The notes: generated by a model not told the origin, from the letters alone. Counted from the first letter of the stretch, positions 1-7,682 are shown. The stretch is 16,294 bases of DNA from Eubacteriaceae bacterium (GCA_017613995.1 JAGACT010000082.1:1-16294), one strand, 5' to 3'. Numbers and translations: made by a program.

Positions 1-27
1 ATTATTGTGCCTGTTCTGCGAACGTAT

Positions 28-903
28 TCAGCTCTGTCTGGCTTTTTTAGATTTCATCAGGAAATATACCGAGGGAGCCACGAACAGGGACGAATATGCT
101 CCTGCCGCGAAGCCCACGATCATGGGCAGAGTGAATTCTCTGATGGAAGTGACTCCGAACACGTATAGGCTTATGACAGCCAGCATCGTGGTGACGGTGG
201 TGTACAGGGTCCTCTTCACGGACTTCGTGAGGCTGTCGTCCACGATCCCGACGATATCGCTCCTGGAATGCTTTTTGGTCTCATCCTTTATACGGTCGAA
301 CACGACGATGGACGAGTTTATCGAATAACCCAGTATGGTGAGCACCGCTGCGATGAAGGATGAGTTCACCTGCAGGTGGAAAATGGCGTAGAAGCCCACC
401 ATTATCAGCACGTCGTGCATCAGGGCTATGATCGACGAGAACGCAGCAATGAACTCGATCCTGACGGTGATGTACAGAAGCACGCAGACGATGGTTATGG
501 CGGATGCCTTCAGGGCCTGGGAACGCAGTTCCTTTCCGATGGTGGGGCTGACGATATCGAATGAAAGCACGTCGTCGTCGGTGATGCCGAAGGCGGCTTT
601 GAAATCGTCTATGATCTGGGCCTTCACGGACTCTTCGAAGTTGATCGTCGACTTGATGATCACCTGGGTATTGCCGGTGCCCGCGGAGGAAATGATCATG
701 TCCCTGTCGTAGCTGTCGGTCACGGCACGGATCTCGGCAGTCTCAAAGGTGCGGCCCATCTCGAACTGGGCGATGGTGCCTCCGACGAAGTCTATTCCGA
801 AGTTGAACCCTCTGACTGCCATGCCCACCAGACCGGCGATAATGAAGACCAGGGCGATCAGGAGCAGGCGTTTCGCGTTGTTTTTCGTATCGATCTTTAA
901 CAT
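28..903 (-). CDS. secF: Protein translocase subunit SecF
   Basis: SecF works with SecD in the cytoplasmic membrane and uses the proton-motive force to help SecYEG-dependent export late in translocation. The 291-residue product has a first membrane helix at about residues 12-30, then the family motif GIDFVGG (36-42), an extracytoplasmic domain to about 125, and a five-helix C-terminal bundle. That bundle contains ALMHDVLI (160-167) and GYSINSSIVVFDRIKDE (192-208), the conserved SecF core. The usual Asp of the GYSIND signature is Ser here, a change that I believe is tolerated in the family. Length is normal for a stand-alone SecF. The ATG directly abuts the secD stop codon with no spacer, so the two are almost certainly co-transcribed and translationally coupled. 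Only 27 bases follow the stop in the window. Confidence 0.97.
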   Translation of the reverse strand: MLKIDTKNNAKRLLLIALVFIIAGLVGMAVRGFNFGIDFVGGTIAQFEMGRTFETAEIRAVTDSYDRDMIISSAGTGNTQVIIKSTINFEESVKAQIIDDFKAAFGITDDDVLSFDIVSPTIGKELRSQALKASAITIVCVLLYITVRIEFIAAFSSIIALMHDVLIMVGFYAIFHLQVNSSFIAAVLTILGYSINSSIVVFDRIKDETKKHSRSDIVGIVDDSLTKSVKRTLYTTVTTMLAVISLYVFGVTSIREFTLPMIVGFAAGAYSSLFVAPSVYFLMKSKKARQS

Positions 904-2172
904 TTACGCTGCCTCCTTCTTTCCGAAGTTCAGTGACGAGCCTCCGAAGATGTCCACTATCGCGAGGATCAGGCGCTTCGTGATGACGACGGCCGTGAAC
1001 ATGCTGACCGCGACGCCTATCATAAGGGTAAGGGCGAAGCCCCTGATGGTACCGCTTCCGAAGAAGAACAGTGCCAGCGCGGCTATGATGGTGGTCACAT
1101 TGGCGTCGAGCACGGTCCTGAACGCGATGGAGAAACCGGAGTTGACGCTGGTTATGGGAGACTTTCCGAGCCTGAGTTCTTCCTTGATGCGCTCAAAGAT
1201 GATGACGTTGGCGTCCACTGCCATACCTATGGACAGCACTATGCCAGCGATTCCCGTCAGGGTCAGGGTGACCTTCATCAGTGAGATGATGTAGAGGAAT
1301 ATGACAACGTAGATGCACAGTGCCAGGTCAGCGGCAAGGCCGGGTATACGGTAGAACACCAGCATGAACAGTATGATCAGTCCAAAACCGATGATGCCTC
1401 CCAGCAGGGCTTTCTGGAGACTGTTCTGTCCCAGGGTGGCGCCCACGCTCTGGGCCTGGACCACCGTGAAGTCCACAGGAAGAGCACCGGCTCTGATAAG
1501 GGTCGCCAGGGTCATGGCGGTATCCTTGTCTCCGATCCCGGTGATGTACGCGGTGCCTTCCGTGATCTGGGTATTGACCTTCGGACTGGAAATGACTTCG
1601 TCATCCAGCATTATGTAGATGATCTGTCCGATGAGCCTTGCGGTGGCCTCGCTGAAGAGTGCGGCTCCCTCATCGTCGAATACCAGCTTTACGGCAGGGG
1701 TCTGGACACCGGTGGATTCCGTGTAGTTGTCGTAGGTGCTGCTCTGGACATGCTCGCCCGTCAGGATGACGTTTCCGTCGGGATCCACGAACTGGAGCTT
1801 TGCGGTCTGTCCGATAAGAGCCACGGCCGCGGCCTCGTCCTCGATGGACGGGATCGACACACGGATCTTGTTGGAGCCCTGGATGCTTATCTCCGGCTCG
1901 TTCACGCCCAGGGAGTCTATCCTGGAACGGATAATCGTTATTGCTTTCTCGAGGGTATCCTCGGAGACTTCGGTCACGGACTCATCCGCCTGGAGGACGA
2001 CGTATACGACTCCCGTAAGGTCCAGACCGTATTTGATCATGCTTCCCACCGGCCTGACATCGTATACTCCGGCGATCCTGCTCAGCGGGATGCCGAAAAC
2101 GAAGACCAGCACGGCCAGGATGACAGCGAGCGCTGTCAGCATTAACCTGATTGTCTTTTTGCGTTTTCTCAT
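904..2172 (-). CDS. secD: Protein translocase subunit SecD
   Basis: SecD is the partner of SecF in the membrane complex that assists preprotein release from SecYEG. The 422-residue protein has an N-terminal membrane helix (about 9-30), an extracytoplasmic region to about 250 and a helix bundle from about 255 to 405. The bundle carries TGIAGIVLSIGMAVDANVII (306-325), the family's hallmark, and GTIRGFALTLMIGV (374-387). It is much shorter than the roughly 615-residue Enterobacteria protein, as is usual for Bacillota and reflecting a reduced periplasmic domain. The usual GLDLxGG at the first domain reads GLDLTGV here (49-55). It is the first gene of the secDF unit. A sigma-A-like promoter sits about 35 bases upstream and an AAAGG-type ribosome binding site precedes the ATG. 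Confidence 0.97.
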   Translation of the reverse strand: MRKRKKTIRLMLTALAVILAVLVFVFGIPLSRIAGVYDVRPVGSMIKYGLDLTGVVYVVLQADESVTEVSEDTLEKAITIIRSRIDSLGVNEPEISIQGSNKIRVSIPSIEDEAAAVALIGQTAKLQFVDPDGNVILTGEHVQSSTYDNYTESTGVQTPAVKLVFDDEGAALFSEATARLIGQIIYIMLDDEVISSPKVNTQITEGTAYITGIGDKDTAMTLATLIRAGALPVDFTVVQAQSVGATLGQNSLQKALLGGIIGFGLIILFMLVFYRIPGLAADLALCIYVVIFLYIISLMKVTLTLTGIAGIVLSIGMAVDANVIIFERIKEELRLGKSPITSVNSGFSIAFRTVLDANVTTIIAALALFFFGSGTIRGFALTLMIGVAVSMFTAVVITKRLILAIVDIFGGSSLNFGKKEAA

Positions 2173-2205
2173 AGTAAGACCTTTCTTTAAGAACTTAACC
2201 GATTA

Positions 2206-2234
2206 ATTATACTCAAAACATGGTCCAAAAGCAA
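2206..2234 (-). promoter_or_regulatory. Sigma-A-type promoter of secDF
   Basis: On the minus strand a TTGCTT -35 box (2229-2234) is separated by 17 bases from a perfect TATAAT -10 box (2206-2211). The predicted start lies around 2199, giving a leader of roughly 25 bases to the secD ATG. The -35 box and the three bases after it match those of the tRNA-Leu promoter in this window. Confidence 0.75.
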
Positions 2235-2364
2235 TGGCACCGGTAATAAAACAGCGCTTGCAGATGAGTTTTTCCCGATGACCGGGGGGAAAACAACAGC
2301 CTTATGGCAGTCGGGATATCCTATATCCCAGGGGACAGCTTCCGGCATATATGCAGCCGCAGTT

Positions 2365-2406
2365 ATGAGGCGGGGCAGGCATATGTCTGCCCCGCGCGTG
2401 CCTCAT
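2365..2406. repeat. Strong inverted repeat (hairpin) between secD and hipA remnant
   Basis: ATGAGGC (2365-2371) pairs with GCCTCAT (2400-2406), and inside it GGGGCAG pairs with CTGCCCC around an 8-base loop. The inner 9-bp stem GCGGGGCAG/CTGCCCCGC is perfect. No T-run follows directly on either strand, although GCTTTTTAA occurs 8 bases further on the plus strand, so a terminator role is not clear. The rest of the 290-base gap between secD and the hipA remnant holds the secD promoter and a small GGGATAT/ATATCCC inverted repeat near 2313-2330. I see no gene in it. Confidence 0.6.
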
Positions 2407-2463
2407 CCGGTAGCTTTTTAACTGACCGGAGAGCCATAACCTGCACCCGTCATCTTCACGCGG

Positions 2464-2772
2464 TCAGTGAGGCAGTCCGTGAGTTATACTGCCGTATCCT
2501 CCGAAACGGAGAATACGGTCCCGGATATCCCTGACTCCCGGGTATCCCATATCGAACAGTTCCTCTGCCGACGCTGAAAGGGCGTCGGCAAACATGCCTG
2601 CCATCGCATCGAATCGGCGCATCGCAACCCGCTCACCGATCCCCGCTTCCGAAGCAGCTCTTCTGAACGCATCCGCATCGATGTCGTCGATCGAACGTGC
2701 ACCTCCGATACAGAAGGCCATTTCCCTTGTGCTATGCTCATATACAGCGGTGCTGACGATGTGAAGCCTCAC
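2464..2772 (-). pseudogene. 3' remnant of a HipA-family toxin kinase gene
   Basis: The readable frame encodes about 102 residues that resemble only the C-terminal end of HipA-family serine/threonine kinases of type II toxin-antitoxin systems. The typical run is an IVSTAVY segment followed by a MAFxIGG-type turn; here it reads IVSTAVY ... REMAFCIGGARSIDDID, then a helical tail to a TGA stop. The kinase core (ATP-binding loop, catalytic Asp region) is absent and no HipB antitoxin gene is next to it. HipA-like similarity begins exactly where a 38-nt palindrome ends (2761-2798). The frame stays open through the palindrome for about 25 more codons, but those do not look like HipA to me. The only candidate start codon, a GTG at 2770-2772, lies inside the palindrome, so this is most likely a non-functional fragment. 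Family assignment rests on remembered motifs. Confidence 0.6.
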
Positions 2773-2798
2773 ACGACTGAAGTCGCGTGAGGCTTCAC
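2761..2798. repeat. 38-nt near-perfect palindrome, resembling an IS200/IS605-type end hairpin
   Basis: On the minus strand the two arms are GTGAAGCCTCACGCGACT and AGTCGTGTGAGGCTTCAC. They pair over 18 bp with a single G-T wobble and a two-base loop. The CGACTTCAGTCG core flanked by GC-rich arms is reminiscent of the right-end hairpins of IS200/IS605 elements carrying tnpB (from memory, not searched). One arm, 19 bases, recurs exactly at 11813-11831. No transposase or TnpB frame is recognisable beside it, so if it is an insertion-sequence end it is a solitary leftover. Confidence 0.5.
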
Positions 2799-2892
2799 GA
2801 TCGGCAATGTGATTTATTATTCTGTCATATCGTGCACGTTTTCAATAGTTTAGGGATAAAAACCGTTATTCGATTTCCACAGGTTTCCGAGA

Positions 2893-2931
2893 AGAATCAT
2901 AAAAAAACCGCCTTGCGGCGGTTATGATTCT
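2893..2931 (-). terminator. Rho-independent terminator of tRNA-Leu
   Basis: Read on the minus strand, CCGCC-GCAA-GGCGG forms a stem with a tetraloop and is followed by seven T residues. The outer arms AGAATCAT/ATGATTCT extend the pairing on both sides. It begins only a few bases after the CCA end of the tRNA. Confidence 0.88.
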
Positions 2932-2934
2932 GAA

Positions 2935-3020
2935 TGGTGCGAGAGACGGGAGTTGAACCCGTACGCCCTTTGGACACACGCCCCTCAAACGTGCCTGTCT
3001 GCCTATTCCAGCACTCTCGC
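2935..3020 (-). tRNA. tRNA-Leu (anticodon GAG)
   Basis: The acceptor arms GCGAGAG and CTCTCGC pair perfectly, followed by discriminator A and a genomically encoded CCA. The anticodon arm CACGT/GCGTG encloses a TTGAGGG loop, giving anticodon GAG for leucine codons CTC and CTT. The long variable arm (TGTCCAAAGGGCGT) and a GGTTCAACT-type T loop identify a class II tRNA. It has its own promoter upstream and a terminator immediately downstream. Confidence 0.95.
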
Positions 3021-3033
3021 AGTTGACTTGCTT

Positions 3034-3062
3034 ATTATAGCTCAGTGCATATTCAAAAGCAA
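3034..3062 (-). promoter_or_regulatory. Promoter of tRNA-Leu
   Basis: A TTGCTT -35 box (3057-3062), a 17-base spacer and a perfect TATAAT -10 box (3034-3039) lie on the minus strand. The predicted start is a few bases ahead of the mature tRNA 5' end at 3020. Confidence 0.75.
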
Positions 3063-3103
3063 CTGTTTTTTTGACTTTTTTCTTTCAGTTCCGCCGCATC
3101 CCG

Positions 3104-3508
3104 TCAGTCGATAACATTAAGGATATCGTTGATGGTGGGGTCCTGCATGGAGATCTCCCTGGTCTTGCACATGCCTGTCAGCACGGCGCCTTCATCTATT
3201 ATGATACTGTCGACGATGGCGTCTCCCGTGACCTTTCCTGTGGAGAATATCTTGAGCTGCTCGCAGTCGATGTCTCCCTCGACCAGACCTATGACATGGA
3301 CGTTCTGGGCCTTTATCTTTCCGGTGATGATCGCGTTCCTTCCCACGATGAAGTTGCCGGATACGCTCACGTTGCCCTTGAGGGTGCCCTCGAAACGCAC
3401 CGAATTACCGCTGGTGATGTCTCCCACGAAAACGATATAGTTGGAAATGATGCTGTCCACCTGCTCGTAGTTTACTCTGTTTACTGTTTTGGATTTGCTG
3501 TTCTTCAT
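3104..3508 (-). CDS. Bactofilin (polymer-forming cytoskeletal protein)
   Basis: Bactofilins form nucleotide-free beta-helical filaments that lie under the membrane and position cell-wall enzymes. This 134-residue protein has a short polar N-terminus, then from about residue 22 to 118 a run of short repeats with regular hydrophobic and glycine spacing, for example VRFEGTLKGNVSVSGNFIVG and ITGKIKAQNVHVIGLVEGDI. This is the signature of the right-handed beta-helix of the bactofilin (DUF583) domain. There is no membrane segment. Its ATG overlaps the stop of the upstream M23 peptidase gene by 4 bp, so the pair is translationally coupled. In several bacteria bactofilins sit beside and act with LytM/M23 peptidases, which supports a cell-shape or wall-remodelling role here. 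Confidence 0.92.
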   Translation of the reverse strand: MKNSKSKTVNRVNYEQVDSIISNYIVFVGDITSGNSVRFEGTLKGNVSVSGNFIVGRNAIITGKIKAQNVHVIGLVEGDIDCEQLKIFSTGKVTGDAIVDSIIIDEGAVLTGMCKTREISMQDPTINDILNVID

Positions 3509-4560
3509 ATCGCTATGCCTAAGCTCCCTTCTTCCACACCCGGCAGATAATCAAGCGGATCGACCTTGACCCCGTCCTTTATGATCTCAAGGTGCAGATG
3601 GTCACCGGTGGAATACCCGGTGCTTCCGACCTCTCCGATTATCGTATCGATCGTTACCTCCTGACCGACGTAGCATGTCACTTCGCTCATATGGGCATAG
3701 ACCGATTCGTAGCCGTTGCCGTGGTTTATTTTGACCATATATCCCAGTTCGCCCCACCATCCCGCATAGGTGACCGTTCCCCTGGCCACCGGTCTTATGG
3801 GCGTGCCGTTCGGAGCGCCCAGATCAAAGCCTTCGTGGAACTCTATGCGCGGATATATCCTGTATCCGAAATACTCCGTCACGAAATAGGTTTTCAGGGG
3901 AAGAGGAATGTTGTGGGGGAATCGGTTGCTGAGCCGCTCGTATTCGGCCATATCGTCCACCAGGGCGCTCATGCCGTATTCCGTATCGCTTACGGATGTG
4001 TCGATGCCGGAGAGCTCTTCCTTCAGAGACGCGAATTCCTCCACCATGTCCAGATCGTCCATGGATGCGTTGGCAAAGAAGTAGTTCGGCCGGGCCGATG
4101 AGCCTCCGACGGCCATCTGGGCACGCATCATTGCCAGCTCCGCGTCTATCTCCTCCAGGGTCTGCTTATCCTCCTGGGATGTGCTGGAGGCTCCCGCCTG
4201 ATCGATGAAGGTCTGTATCCTTTCCTCGAGAAGTTCGAGATACTCCAGTTTCTGTTCCACGGCGCCGGCCATCTCGCTCATGTCGTACAGCTGCACCTGC
4301 TGCTCCTTGTTTATGGCCTGCAGAGTGACCAGGTCCTGACGGTTGCGCGCGTAGGCCGAATAGAGACCTATGTAGCTTATCACCAGGATGACCACCGCGC
4401 TCACGGCGATGCAGCTCAGAAGGATTATGTTGTCCAGCACGAAGGCGGACATGGAGAATCTTCTGGTACGGCTGTCGGAGTCTGAAGTTATTATGAACGT
4501 GTATCTTGTCGAAAACGAATGTTTCGCATGCTGGAAATCTTCGGGATTTCTTCTGAACAT
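3505..4560 (-). CDS. Membrane-anchored M23 family (LytM-type) peptidoglycan endopeptidase
   Basis: The 351-residue product has a cytoplasmic N-terminus, one membrane helix (about 43-67), a coiled-coil-rich stalk (about 75-210) and a C-terminal M23 zinc peptidase domain (about 225-340). Zinc and catalytic residues are present: H242 and D246 in HEGFDLGAP, H290 in SVYAHMS, and H321 and H323 in GDHLHLEI. The enzyme is therefore predicted to be active, cutting peptide cross-bridges of peptidoglycan outside the membrane. The gene overlaps bactofilin by ATGA. The likely picture is that cytoplasmic bactofilin filaments place this enzyme through its N-terminus or membrane helix. A 103-base gap separates it from asd, so it may have its own promoter, though I see only a weak TATAAC box near 4593. 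Spacing between the ribosome-binding-like AAGAGG and the ATG is long. Confidence 0.93.
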   Translation of the reverse strand: MFRRNPEDFQHAKHSFSTRYTFIITSDSDSRTRRFSMSAFVLDNIILLSCIAVSAVVILVISYIGLYSAYARNRQDLVTLQAINKEQQVQLYDMSEMAGAVEQKLEYLELLEERIQTFIDQAGASSTSQEDKQTLEEIDAELAMMRAQMAVGGSSARPNYFFANASMDDLDMVEEFASLKEELSGIDTSVSDTEYGMSALVDDMAEYERLSNRFPHNIPLPLKTYFVTEYFGYRIYPRIEFHEGFDLGAPNGTPIRPVARGTVTYAGWWGELGYMVKINHGNGYESVYAHMSEVTCYVGQEVTIDTIIGEVGSTGYSTGDHLHLEIIKDGVKVDPLDYLPGVEEGSLGIAI

Positions 4561-4663
4561 ATTGTTTGACTACCTCTTGGATTCCTTCCTGTTATACATT
4601 GCGCATGATATCCGGCAGGAAAGCCCCGGATCAGATACGCTGAAACCTCAGCGCACCGCGGGT

Positions 4664-5659
4664 CTATCTGTCGCGGCTGATGAGCAGTTCCAGTATCTGG
4701 ACCGCATTGGTGGCGGCTCCCTTTCTGAGATTGTCGGAGACCACCCACATGTTGAGACCGTTCTCCACGGAGAAGTCTCTCCTGAGCCTTCCCACATATA
4801 CTCCGTCCTGATCCGCGTATTCCACAGCGGTGGGATATGAAGGAGAATCGATATCGTCAACAAGGGTGAGATAATCGGTGTTCCTGTAAAGCTCGAACAC
4901 GTCCTTCATATCGAAGGGCTTTTTGGTCTCGACGTTGATGCTCTCGGAATGACATGTGTACACGGGCACCCTGACAGTGGTGGCGGTGATCCTGATGGAC
5001 TGATCGCCCATTATCTTTCTGGTCTCGTTGACCATCTTCATCTCTTCCTTCGTGTATCCGTTTTCGGTGAACACATCGATCTCAGGGATGCAGTTGAACG
5101 CGATCTGTCTCGGGAACTTCTGGGGAGCAGCGCCCTTGAGGCCCTCCTCCAGATCCTTGATGCCGTTCTGTCCGGCGCCGGAGACCGCCTGATATGTGGA
5201 ATAGACGATCCTTTCTATACCGTAGCGGTCATATATGGGTTTAAGGGCCACCACGGCCTGAATGGTCGAGCAGTTCGGATTTGCGATGATGTTGTGATGC
5301 CTGAACGCATCCTCGGGATTGACCTCGGGGACGACAAGGGGAACATCGTCGTACATTCTGAAGGCTGACGAGTTGTCGATGACCACGGTACCGTGTTCGG
5401 CAGCTATGGGAGAGAACTGAAGACTGGTGGATCCGCCGGCGGAAAACAGTGCGTAGTCGATGGGCTTGTCGAAGGAATGCTCGTTGAGTTCCTCAACGGT
5501 ATATTCCTTTCCGTTGAACGTGATGCTTTTGCCCGCGCTGCGGTAGCTGGCCATGGGATAGAAGTTATCCACGGGGATATTTCTCTCCTCCAGCACCTTC
5601 ATCATCTTTCTTCCCACCACTCCTGTGGCTCCGCATACGGCAATGTTGTACTTCTTCAT
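4664..5659 (-). CDS. asd: Aspartate-semialdehyde dehydrogenase
   Basis: This enzyme reduces L-aspartyl-4-phosphate with NADPH to aspartate semialdehyde, the branch point to lysine/diaminopimelate, threonine and methionine. The 331-residue length is typical. The nucleotide-binding GATGVVG is at 10-16, the SAGGSTS loop at 73-79, the catalytic cysteine C130 in NPNCST, and a conserved His in PVYTCHSES (H237). The protein ends in the expected NLRKGAATNAVQIL region. It is the last gene of a three-gene unit: its ATG overlaps the E1-beta stop by 4 bp. A perfect 6-bp stem (CGCTGA/TCAGCG, 4638-4653) lies just after the stop but has no T-run. The association with a 2-oxoacid dehydrogenase E1 is unusual. 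Confidence 0.96.
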   Translation of the reverse strand: MKKYNIAVCGATGVVGRKMMKVLEERNIPVDNFYPMASYRSAGKSITFNGKEYTVEELNEHSFDKPIDYALFSAGGSTSLQFSPIAAEHGTVVIDNSSAFRMYDDVPLVVPEVNPEDAFRHHNIIANPNCSTIQAVVALKPIYDRYGIERIVYSTYQAVSGAGQNGIKDLEEGLKGAAPQKFPRQIAFNCIPEIDVFTENGYTKEEMKMVNETRKIMGDQSIRITATTVRVPVYTCHSESINVETKKPFDMKDVFELYRNTDYLTLVDDIDSPSYPTAVEYADQDGVYVGRLRRDFSVENGLNMWVVSDNLRKGAATNAVQILELLISRDR

Positions 5660-6627
5660 GATAACATCTCCTTAACTGTTTTTCTTATCCTCTGCGCATC
5701 CGGTATCTGCTGCGCCTCAATACTTTCCGAATATGCCACAGGCATCTCCTCGCCGCCCAGCCTCCTGACGGGGCACAGCAGAGAGCTTCCCGCGGTCTCG
5801 TATACCACGCTCTCCAGTTCGCCCGAGAATCCTCCGAACACCGGAGCCTCGGTGACTATCAGGGCCCTTCGGGTCCTGCCGACGCTTTCCGCGATGGTCT
5901 GCGTGTCCAGAGGTCTGAGGCTCCTCAGGTCCACCACCTCCGCGGAGATGCCGTCTTCCTCCAGAAGAGCGGCGGCTTCCAGTGCGGCACAGCTCATATA
6001 CGAATACGATATGATGGAAATATCGCTTCCCTGTTTCTTTATATCGGCCTTCCCTATGGGTATCCTGTACGAGCCCTCGGGGACATCGGATGACATGGGG
6101 TAGCATTTCTTATGTTCGAAAAACATGACGGGATCGTCAAGCTCGATGGCGCTGATCAGAAGCCCCTTGGCGTCATAAGCGTCTGACGGAGCCAGCACCA
6201 CCAGTCCCGGCACATTCAGATACATGTTTTCCACTGACTGCGAATGCTGAGCCGCGGCTCCTGTTCCGGCTCCCATGGGAGTCCGTATCACCATGGGGAC
6301 GCTGAGGGTCCCTGCACTCATAAAATGATATTTAGCTGCGTGGTTGATCACGGGATCGGCGGTAAGGGAAGTAAAATCGGAGAATATGATCTCCACCACC
6401 GGCCTCATGCCCATCAGGGCACATCCGACCGCGGCTCCCGTAAATGCCGTCTCCGAAATGGGCGTGTCGATGACTCTCGATGATGAGTATTTCTCCACAA
6501 GCCCCCGGGTCGCCCCCATTCCGCCTCCGTATACTCCGACATCCTCTCCCATTACAACTACGTTGGGATCGCTGCCCATCGCGCAGTCCAGCGCGTCGGT
6601 CACAGCCTGAAGATATGTTTTTTTCAT
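5656..6627 (-). CDS. 2-oxoacid (pyruvate/acetoin-type) dehydrogenase E1 component, beta subunit
   Basis: The 323-residue protein matches the beta subunit of heterotetrameric E1 enzymes, which use thiamine diphosphate (TPP) to decarboxylate 2-oxoacids. Visible motifs are GEDVGVYGGGMGATRGL (27-43), DTPISETAFTG with the TPP-activating glutamate E59, QHSQS with H128, and GLVVLAPSDAYDAKG. The second half is the transketolase C-terminal-like domain (VDLRSLRPLD, VTEAPVFGGFSGELE). Its ATG overlaps the alpha-subunit stop by 4 bp, as expected for subunits made in equal amounts. Sequence alone cannot separate pyruvate, acetoin and branched-chain substrates; the general look is of the pyruvate/acetoin group. 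No E2 or E3 gene is present in the window. Confidence 0.9.
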   Translation of the reverse strand: MKKTYLQAVTDALDCAMGSDPNVVVMGEDVGVYGGGMGATRGLVEKYSSSRVIDTPISETAFTGAAVGCALMGMRPVVEIIFSDFTSLTADPVINHAAKYHFMSAGTLSVPMVIRTPMGAGTGAAAQHSQSVENMYLNVPGLVVLAPSDAYDAKGLLISAIELDDPVMFFEHKKCYPMSSDVPEGSYRIPIGKADIKKQGSDISIISYSYMSCAALEAAALLEEDGISAEVVDLRSLRPLDTQTIAESVGRTRRALIVTEAPVFGGFSGELESVVYETAGSSLLCPVRRLGGEEMPVAYSESIEAQQIPDAQRIRKTVKEMLS

Positions 6628-7640
6628 CTCGACACCCCCGATCTCACCAGGGAAAGCGCTTCTTCAAGAGTAAGGGGACCGCTGCTCGCTTCACAGAACC
6701 CGAGAGCTTCCTGCACCAGTTGCTGCGCCTCGCGGGAGTACTGATCCATAAGGGCGTCGTCAGCCAGCGATTCGTTCTTCAGATAATCGAGATAACGCAG
6801 GATCGGATCCGCATTCCTGTGGGGTTCCTCATCCTGGGGGCTGCGGTACAGAAGCTTGTCCGAACGGGAATGTCCGTTGAAACGGTAGGTTTCCGCCTCT
6901 ATGAAACAGGGTCTGCGTTCGGTGGTTATATATTCCCTGGCCTGGCTCACCGCGTTGTATACCGCGGGCAGATCGTTTCCGTCCACCTTCATGCTTCTTA
7001 TTCCGAATCCTGCCGCCCTCTCCCATATGGTGGTGTTTGCCACGAATCTCTCACTGGGAGAAGATACGGCGTAACGGTTGTTTTCGCAGTAGAACAGCAC
7101 CGGCACCTCCCAGAGGGAAGCCAGGTTCAGAGATTCCAGAGCCATGCCCTGATTGGACGCCCCGTCTCCGAATGTGCTTACCGCTATTCCGGGAAGGCTG
7201 TGGTATTTCAGATCCATCGCCACTCCCACGCTTATCGGGACACCTCCCGCCACGACTCCGGTGGAGCACAGATAATGCCTGTCAGCATCTGAGATATGCA
7301 TGGAACCGCCAAGCCCCATACATGCGCCTTCCCTCAGGCCGAACATCTCCGCCAGGAGTCTGTTTACATCATAAGAACACCTGGCAAGGTAAAAACCGTG
7401 TCCCCTGTGGTTTGATATGATCCAGTCCTCGTCGCCGAGAGCAAGCACCGCTCCGACGCAGGACGCTTCCTGGCCCATACACAGATGATTCGTCCCATGG
7501 AACGCGTTCTCTGTATTCAAACGGTCTATGGTTTCTTCGCATTTACGGATGATAAGCATGTTTCTAAGCTGTCGGGTTCTGACTGTGCCCTCAAGCCGAC
7601 TGAAATGATCCATATGTTTTCCCGCTCTGTTCAGATACAT
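6624..7640 (-). CDS. 2-oxoacid (pyruvate/acetoin-type) dehydrogenase E1 component, alpha subunit
   Basis: This is the TPP-binding subunit of the E1 heterotetramer. In the 338-residue frame, NHRGHG with the catalytic histidine pair is at 77-82, GGSMH at 111-115, the TPP motif GDGASNQG at 158-165 ending in ENN (186-188), and the GHSRSD loop typical of E1-alpha near residue 256. All expected motifs are intact. Start choice is uncertain. The first ATG lies only about 14 bases from a TATAAT box and has no ribosome binding site, whereas the ATG at 7613 (MDHFSRLEG) follows GAGCGGG at reasonable spacing, so the protein may begin there with 329 residues. The gene leads the unit E1-alpha, E1-beta, asd. 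Confidence 0.9.
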   Translation of the reverse strand: MYLNRAGKHMDHFSRLEGTVRTRQLRNMLIIRKCEETIDRLNTENAFHGTNHLCMGQEASCVGAVLALGDEDWIISNHRGHGFYLARCSYDVNRLLAEMFGLREGACMGLGGSMHISDADRHYLCSTGVVAGGVPISVGVAMDLKYHSLPGIAVSTFGDGASNQGMALESLNLASLWEVPVLFYCENNRYAVSSPSERFVANTTIWERAAGFGIRSMKVDGNDLPAVYNAVSQAREYITTERRPCFIEAETYRFNGHSRSDKLLYRSPQDEEPHRNADPILRYLDYLKNESLADDALMDQYSREAQQLVQEALGFCEASSGPLTLEEALSLVRSGVSR

Positions 7641-7653
7641 TAATACATCTATT

Positions 7654-7682
7654 ATTATATTCCAAATGTATCCCGTTCTATA
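7654..7682 (-). promoter_or_regulatory. Possible promoter of the E1-asd operon
   Basis: A perfect TATAAT -10 box (7654-7659, minus strand) lies just upstream of the E1-alpha reading frame. The hexamer 17 bases further up is only a weak -35 match (TATAGA). If used, transcription would start near 7647, which favours the internal ATG at 7613 as the start of translation. Confidence 0.4.
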
